64,000 nucleotides of DNA from Alphaproteobacteria bacterium (GTDB lineage Bacteria > Pseudomonadota > Alphaproteobacteria > CASFRQ01 > SAAU01), in assembly GCA_009929265.1 (NCBI GenBank), contig SAAU01000004.1, forward strand, positions 62,001-126,000, written 5' to 3'. Of the stretch, positions 59,417-64,000 are shown piece by piece. The notes below the pieces were generated by a model. It made no database searches. It was not told the origin of the DNA and saw nothing but the letters and a program-made list of their open reading frames with translations. Numbering within the stretch: the stretch's first letter is position 1; each line of letters opens with the position of its first letter. A program made the translations under genes and the position numbers.

Positions 59417-60019
59417 ATGCTCCCCTTTTTTAGAAAATTATTTATCTATATTGCCCTTATCTTTATTCCTTTTTGGATTATTGGTTTCTTATTCTTCAGT
59501 CTTTACGTCTTGAATTTAAAACCCGCAACTGCTTTAGATAAAATTGATGGTTTGGCTGTTTTAACGGGGAGTAATGAACGTATCCCCGAGGGCCTTTCCC
59601 TTTTTAGAAAAGCAAAAAACAAGCCCCTTCTTATTTCTGGCATGAATCCAAAAGTGAAAGAAAGTTTCATTTTAACAAAGGTTGAAAAAGAGGCTATTCC
59701 TTATATTACCTTAGGGTGGACGGCTTTTAACACACGGGGAAATGCAAAAGAAATTAAAACATGGGCCGAAAAAAATGCCTTAAAAAAAGTGCTTCTTATT
59801 ACCTCTTTTTACCATATTCCTCGAAGTCTTTTAGAGGCTTCCTTCTTACTAAAAAACAAAGTGGAATTTTTTATCCACCCTGTTTTTCCAAAAGGATTTC
59901 ACCAAAATATCCATTGGATTTACACAAAAAATGCTTGGTTTATTTTTTTAGAATATAATAAATTTGTTTTCGTTCTTGGACGAAATGCGTTATTCTCTCT
60001 ATTTGAAAAAGGAGTCTAA
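59417..60019 (+). CDS. YdcF/ElyC-family (DUF218) membrane protein
   Basis: A 200-residue protein with one N-terminal membrane segment (IYIALIFIPFWIIGFLFFSL) and a DUF218 domain: GLAVLTGSNERIPEGLSLF, PLLISGMNP, NTRGNAKEIKTWAEKN and LLITSFYHIPRS. ElyC/SanA relatives affect envelope integrity and lipid carrier use. It lies between ftsX and plsC, the common alphaproteobacterial order, with plsC starting directly after its stop. Confidence 0.9.
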   Translation: MLPFFRKLFIYIALIFIPFWIIGFLFFSLYVLNLKPATALDKIDGLAVLTGSNERIPEGLSLFRKAKNKPLLISGMNPKVKESFILTKVEKEAIPYITLGWTAFNTRGNAKEIKTWAEKNALKKVLLITSFYHIPRSLLEASFLLKNKVEFFIHPVFPKGFHQNIHWIYTKNAWFIFLEYNKFVFVLGRNALFSLFEKGV

Positions 60020-60760
60020 ATGATGTTAAAATTATTTTTCTGGCTGAGAGCCTTTATTTTTACGATTGTCCTTTATGCCCTTGTTTTGTCTTGGACTATT
60101 TTATGTCTTCCAGCATTTTTGCTCCCCGTAAAGAAGCGAGAATTTGTCCCTATTGGCATGGCTGTTATTGGTCAAGTTTTAATGCGCTTAATTGGCATTA
60201 AGATTAAAGTTGAAGGATTAGAAAACCTTCCAAAAGAAGGGGGCTACATCTTGGCATCCAAACATCAATCGGCTTTGGAATCCTTTATCTTTCACAAAAG
60301 CGTTAATAAAATTATTTATGTTTTGAAAAGAGAATTGACTTGGATTCCTGTTGTCGGGTGGTGGTTTAGGGGCACAAATTGCATTGTCATCAATAGAGCA
60401 GGCGCTGGAAAAGCCATGAAACAAATGTTTGAAGAAACAAAGAAAAGAATGGAACAAGGGTATCATTTGGTTATTTTTCCAGAAGGAACGAGAACCCCTG
60501 TTGGGAAAAGAATCCCGTTTAGTCCAGGCATTGCCCTTTTATACGAAAAACTAGATACGCCTGTTATTCCTGTGGCATTAAACACAGGCTATTGCTGGCC
60601 AAAAAACAAACTTATCAAATATCCAGGAACGGTGACGGTTCGCTTCCTTCCTGCCATAGAAAAAGGGATGGAACGTCGTGCTTTTCTAAAGGCTTTGGAA
60701 GAAACGGTTAATGATGCTGTAGATACATTGCCAAAACCAAATACCTATTTTGATAAGTAA
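60020..60760 (+). CDS. plsC: 1-acyl-sn-glycerol-3-phosphate acyltransferase (PlsC)
   Basis: Second acylation in phosphatidic acid synthesis. An N-terminal membrane segment (IFTIVLYALVLSWTILCLPA) is followed by the acceptor motif SKHQSALESF, an HX4E variant of HX4D seen in alphaproteobacterial enzymes, and the phosphate-binding VIFPEGTRTPVG. PVIPVALNTG is the fourth block. Length is 246 residues. ATG 60020 abuts the stop of the DUF218 gene; an ATG at 60023 is possible. Confidence 0.94.
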   Translation: MMLKLFFWLRAFIFTIVLYALVLSWTILCLPAFLLPVKKREFVPIGMAVIGQVLMRLIGIKIKVEGLENLPKEGGYILASKHQSALESFIFHKSVNKIIYVLKRELTWIPVVGWWFRGTNCIVINRAGAGKAMKQMFEETKKRMEQGYHLVIFPEGTRTPVGKRIPFSPGIALLYEKLDTPVIPVALNTGYCWPKNKLIKYPGTVTVRFLPAIEKGMERRAFLKALEETVNDAVDTLPKPNTYFDK

Positions 60761-60803
60761 AAAAAACCTCTTTTAATAAGAAAAATTTTTCTTTGTTAAA
60801 TAC

Positions 60804-60836
60804 AAAAAAGGCTCTTTTTATTAAAGAGCCTTTTCC
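60804..60836. terminator. Bidirectional terminator after plsC
   Basis: AAAAGGCTCTTT, short loop, AAAGAGCCTTTT, between plsC and the convergent surface-protein gene. Confidence 0.85.
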
Positions 60837-60855
60837 TTTTAACGCCTTCCCTTTT

Positions 60856-63800
60856 TTATGGACACGTTCCATAGGTTTTATGACTATTTCCAGTCCCCAC
60901 AGAGAAGTTCATATACGCCCCCGGACAAACCCTTGTTGTATACGATTTTTTGTCTTTGAATAGATCTTGTTGAATTTCACCCCAAATTTGTGCCCCTGAA
61001 ACAACAGATCCTCCTAATATATAACTAGAACCTTGACATTTACATGTTCCCGTTAAAAATGACTCTGCCAGGCGACAAGAAATTTCTCCTCCAGAAACGG
61101 TTCCTCCTGAAACTTCTGTCACATTTGAAACAGGGAGACAGATCTTTCCTCCTGAAATATTAGCGCTTCCTTTAATACTTAAAGTCGCATCGAATTCACA
61201 CGCCGTAAATGGACGCCCAACAATTCCACCAGAAATTTGAGCATTTTGACTTATCGTCCCCCAATAAACAGTCCCGCCAGATATTTTAACATCCCCTGAA
61301 ACTGTTGGCCCATAAAGTTTTGAAGAACCATAGATCCTTGGATTTCCGGAATAATTACCTCCAAAAAATTGCGTATTTCCATAAATTCGAAGATCTCCAC
61401 TTCCTGAAATATTTGCTAAACGTCCAATTTTTGGAGTTCCCCAAATAGTCACATTACTTAATGTTGGATATCCAATTGTTGTCCCTTCTAAACTAACTAA
61501 AACAGGATTACATGAGGTATCTATAGCATTTGTCTCGGCATTCCAACAAATTTTTACATTATTGCCTATCATGGATCCAATGATTGTTCCGCCATATACA
61601 GCCGAAGAAGACGGAATATTTGTTGTTAGTTCTGAAGGATACGTATAAGCGGCGCTAGTGTAGGTCGTTGGGCATTTACAGGTATAGTGATCTGTTTCGT
61701 TATCACCACTTCCTGTTTTATATGTATAGTCAAAGCACTTTGAATTTGTCCCACATTTTCCAGGTTCTATCATCTCATAATTTTCAGCTAAAATCTCATT
61801 TACTGTCACACTTCCAGTTGTTTTGACAACAGCACTTCCCCCAACCGTTCCATAAACGGTTAATTTACTATCTGTTGTGGCAGAGATTTGGGCTGACCCT
61901 TCAACTCTAGCCCCCGGCATAATGGTGCCACCTGTAATCGTGCCGCCTGAAACGACAGAATTTCCTTTAACAATCCCTCTATTTAAGATTCCACCAGAAA
62001 TTGTTGGAAGCAAAGAGGAGCTATCTGTCGTAATGGATCCTCCCTTAATTTGAGCCGTTCCACTAATCGTTCCGGCCGAGACAATTCCGCCAGTAATGGT
62101 GCCACCCGTGACAACAATCTTTCCTTGATCACTTGCAACTTTTCCAGCAGCTTCCGAAGGAATATTTACTGTTCCTCCACTTATTGTTAAAGGATAACTA
62201 TTGGCATCAACTTTTGATCCACCTGTAATCGTGCCCCCAGAAACTGTTAAACTATTTGTTGCAGAGCCACTTCCATAAAGCATCGCACTTCCTGAAATTG
62301 ATCCCCCGTTAATAAACGTATAATATCCAGAAATAACAGGAGAGCCACTTATATTCACAGGCCCTGAAATCGTCACCCCGACAGAAGCGGTTGTGGTTTC
62401 ACTTGTATTTTCACGAATTTTTGGAGTTCCGCTAATCGTTCCGCCTTGAATTTTAATATTTCCGATAAAAGTTCCGCCAGAAATTGTCCCGCCAGAAACT
62501 TGAACTTTTCCTATAAACGTTCCACCATAAATTGCTCCACCTGAAACTTCGGTTAAATCATTCATTGCATAGCTACATACCGCTCCTCCAACAGGATTCG
62601 TTCCATTCGGACAGTGGGAACCGTTTATTATTTTGGCATCTCCCCCAATATGAGCATAGGTTGAGCTTGCTAAAGGAGCGTCTCCGCTAAATGTAATCGT
62701 GCCGCCAACAGACCCGCCATTAACTTGAGCATTTCCATCAATTAAAGCCCCCGTAATCGTTGTTGAAACAGCACAAGCCCCGGTTCCTTTTCCAACGCAA
62801 ACGCCAGAATTTCCTTGAAGAATTCCCCCTGTAATTGTCGGGTTCCCTTCAATTTTAGTCCTTCCTGTAATCACAACCTTTTGCTTTGTTGCGTTTATAT
62901 TTGCTGCCCCCACAAGAGTCGGATAATCGCCCGACGCTTTTCCTTGAATAACAACTTGGTTTTTAGCACCAGAAACCGTATTTATATCAATAGAAGACGT
63001 ATCAATCCAAATATTTTTTGTGGCAAAAGCCCCGTCATTTAGGTTGCTAAGAGCTACTCTAGCACCAGCGGTTTCAACCCCAAACCCAACACTGGATGAA
63101 GTATCATCGCCCCCACCCACAGTGACTGTTGAAACGCTATCTGCAGCATTTCCCATTTCTAAATTTGTAAAGACCGTTTCGGCCGCCGTATAAATAGATC
63201 CTTTTGCAATATAAGAAGAGCCACAAAGGTTAACATTTTCCCCAATCCAAGCGCGATTGGAATCATTGTTACCCCCTTGTTTTAGATTTGAACTTGAACG
63301 AATGTAGCCCCCTTTTGTTCGAAGGTCATCTCCGCAACTTTCGATTTGGAATAAGGTTGCAAGCGAGCCATCAGAGGTATAACACCCCTCTATCTTTTTG
63401 GTGCGTCCTGCCAACATACGATAGCTATTTCCTGTTAAACATTCTGTTGGGCCATCTGGCTCATTTGGTTGACAGACATAAATCCCGTCGACAAGGGCCT
63501 TTGTTTCATTGACAGCACACGTCTGACAATATTGTTTCCATTCGCCCCCTTCTTTGACGGTCACAATAGCTTCATTATTTCCATCACACGGCACACAAGT
63601 TAAAGCTTTCTCATCAGGAATTTCGTCTCTTTCACAACTTTGACAAGTTCCGTCAGGGAGTTTTATTTGTCCAATTCCACAGCTAAATTCTGTGCATGTT
63701 CCCAAAACAGAATCATATTTTAAAGGAATGAAATCTGCATCTAATCCACATAAACAACAGTATTTTCCATTTCTCTCCACACATTGCCCATCATAAGTAT

Positions 63801-64000
63801 TTACAGGAAGAATAGACCGGATTTCCCCATTTGGACACGCATAACAAACGCCTCTTTTCACAAAAAGGCCAGATGTTTCATCATAATAACTCTCTTTATA
63901 CGAATAGCCCTCTGTCGTTACTTTTTCTCTTGTTTCAATAATAATTTCTCTTGAAGGGGTCTTAACTTCGGAGGTCAGCGTTCCCTCTGGTAAAGTTGGA
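60856..64000 (-). CDS. Large Cys-rich and glycine-repeat surface protein, 5' end beyond window
   Basis: The frame stays open from the stop at 60856 to the right edge, giving at least 1047 residues; GTG 63861 is not the real start, since 46 open codons precede it. The visible N-part (to about residue 195) is Cys-rich, with modules such as CYACPNG, CCLCGLDADF, CQSCERDEIPDE and CVPCDGN, resembling eukaryotic EGF/GCC2-like modules. The rest is a repeat array of VSGGTISGGTFIG-type units, about 10-20 residues apart, as in a right- or left-handed beta-helix. A second Cys group lies near residues 745-770 and at the C-terminus. No membrane-anchor or autotransporter barrel is visible at the C-terminus. 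It is probably exported. Confidence 0.85.
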   Translation of the reverse strand, partial: PTLPEGTLTSEVKTPSREIIIETREKVTTEGYSYKESYYDETSGLFVKRGVCYACPNGEIRSILPVNTYDGQCVERNGKYCCLCGLDADFIPLKYDSVLGTCTEFSCGIGQIKLPDGTCQSCERDEIPDEKALTCVPCDGNNEAIVTVKEGGEWKQYCQTCAVNETKALVDGIYVCQPNEPDGPTECLTGNSYRMLAGRTKKIEGCYTSDGSLATLFQIESCGDDLRTKGGYIRSSSNLKQGGNNDSNRAWIGENVNLCGSSYIAKGSIYTAAETVFTNLEMGNAADSVSTVTVGGGDDTSSSVGFGVETAGARVALSNLNDGAFATKNIWIDTSSIDINTVSGAKNQVVIQGKASGDYPTLVGAANINATKQKVVITGRTKIEGNPTITGGILQGNSGVCVGKGTGACAVSTTITGALIDGNAQVNGGSVGGTITFSGDAPLASSTYAHIGGDAKIINGSHCPNGTNPVGGAVCSYAMNDLTEVSGGAIYGGTFIGKVQVSGGTISGGTFIGNIKIQGGTISGTPKIRENTSETTTASVGVTISGPVNISGSPVISGYYTFINGGSISGSAMLYGSGSATNSLTVSGGTITGGSKVDANSYPLTISGGTVNIPSEAAGKVASDQGKIVVTGGTITGGIVSAGTISGTAQIKGGSITTDSSSLLPTISGGILNRGIVKGNSVVSGGTITGGTIMPGARVEGSAQISATTDSKLTVYGTVGGSAVVKTTGSVTVNEILAENYEMIEPGKCGTNSKCFDYTYKTGSGDNETDHYTCKCPTTYTSAAYTYPSELTTNIPSSSAVYGGTIIGSMIGNNVKICWNAETNAIDTSCNPVLVSLEGTTIGYPTLSNVTIWGTPKIGRLANISGSGDLRIYGNTQFFGGNYSGNPRIYGSSKLYGPTVSGDVKISGGTVYWGTISQNAQISGGIVGRPFTACEFDATLSIKGSANISGGKICLPVSNVTEVSGGTVSGGEISCRLAESFLTGTCKCQGSSYILGGSVVSGAQIWGEIQQDLFKDKKSYTTRVCPGAYMNFSVGTGNSHKTYGTCP

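Overview
The window is a gene-dense, AT-rich bacterial chromosome segment. The gene families and their order point to an alphaproteobacterium: CcrM-type DNA methyltransferase, a PopZ/DUF2497-like protein downstream of tolC, a DUF4167 protein, a CarD regulator next to a small ferredoxin, rplY-pth-ychF, miaB-phoH-ybeY-corC, ftsE-ftsX-DUF218-plsC, and zapA followed by a 6S-like RNA. LpxC shows it makes lipid A, so it is Gram-negative. Pta-AckA, a Rex redox repressor, rubrerythrin and a hemerythrin suggest an anaerobic or microaerobic fermentative life. The Cys-rich and glycine-rich surface protein at the right end suggests a host-associated, probably gut, lineage. The taxonomic placement is inference; no rRNA is present.

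Layout: 1-3.5 kb holds a fatty-acid operon read leftwards (fabD-fabG-acpP-fabF, then the start of a probable mltG). 3.7-9.7 kb reads rightwards: SRP RNA, dnaX-recR, a small coiled-coil gene with zapA, a 6S RNA, then a phosphoesterase, yebC, ruvC and ampD. 9.7-11.4 kb reads leftwards (queH and a lipoprotein with an unusual structured leader). 11.4-15.6 kb holds tRNA-Arg, ccrM, ppx/gppA, rlmE and an rsmB-like gene. 15.6-27 kb holds lpxC, DUF4167, a secreted unknown, rpoZ-rsh-acpS, metG, a 1165-residue repeat-containing protein of unknown function and tRNA-Leu.

27-45.5 kb holds rubrerythrin, carD, ferredoxin, htpG, a Sel1-repeat protein, a DnaJ-like chaperone, a cation efflux pump, rplY-pth-ychF, hemerythrin, a coiled-coil unknown, rex, a hydrolase, a SPOR lipoprotein, comF, pta-ackA, and tolC-popZ. 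45.5-64 kb holds a PleC/DivJ-like sensor kinase coupled to a periplasmic binding-like protein, recA, alaS, miaB-phoH-ybeY-corC, a zinc-ribbon/Sel1 pair, ftsEX-DUF218-plsC, and a large glycine-rich repeat protein that runs off the right edge.

Promoters are unusually readable here: many genes have TTGATT, TTGCNT or TTGACA, 17 bases, then a TATAAT-like box. No CRISPR array, insertion sequence, prophage or rRNA was seen. The most notable candidate for something undescribed is the leader of the lipoprotein gene at 11.26-11.39 kb. It folds as a three-helix junction, ends in an intrinsic terminator just before the ribosome binding site, and carries a sequence duplication that would allow a terminator/antiterminator switch. 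The 1165-residue repeat protein and the glycine-rich surface protein are the most unusual genes.
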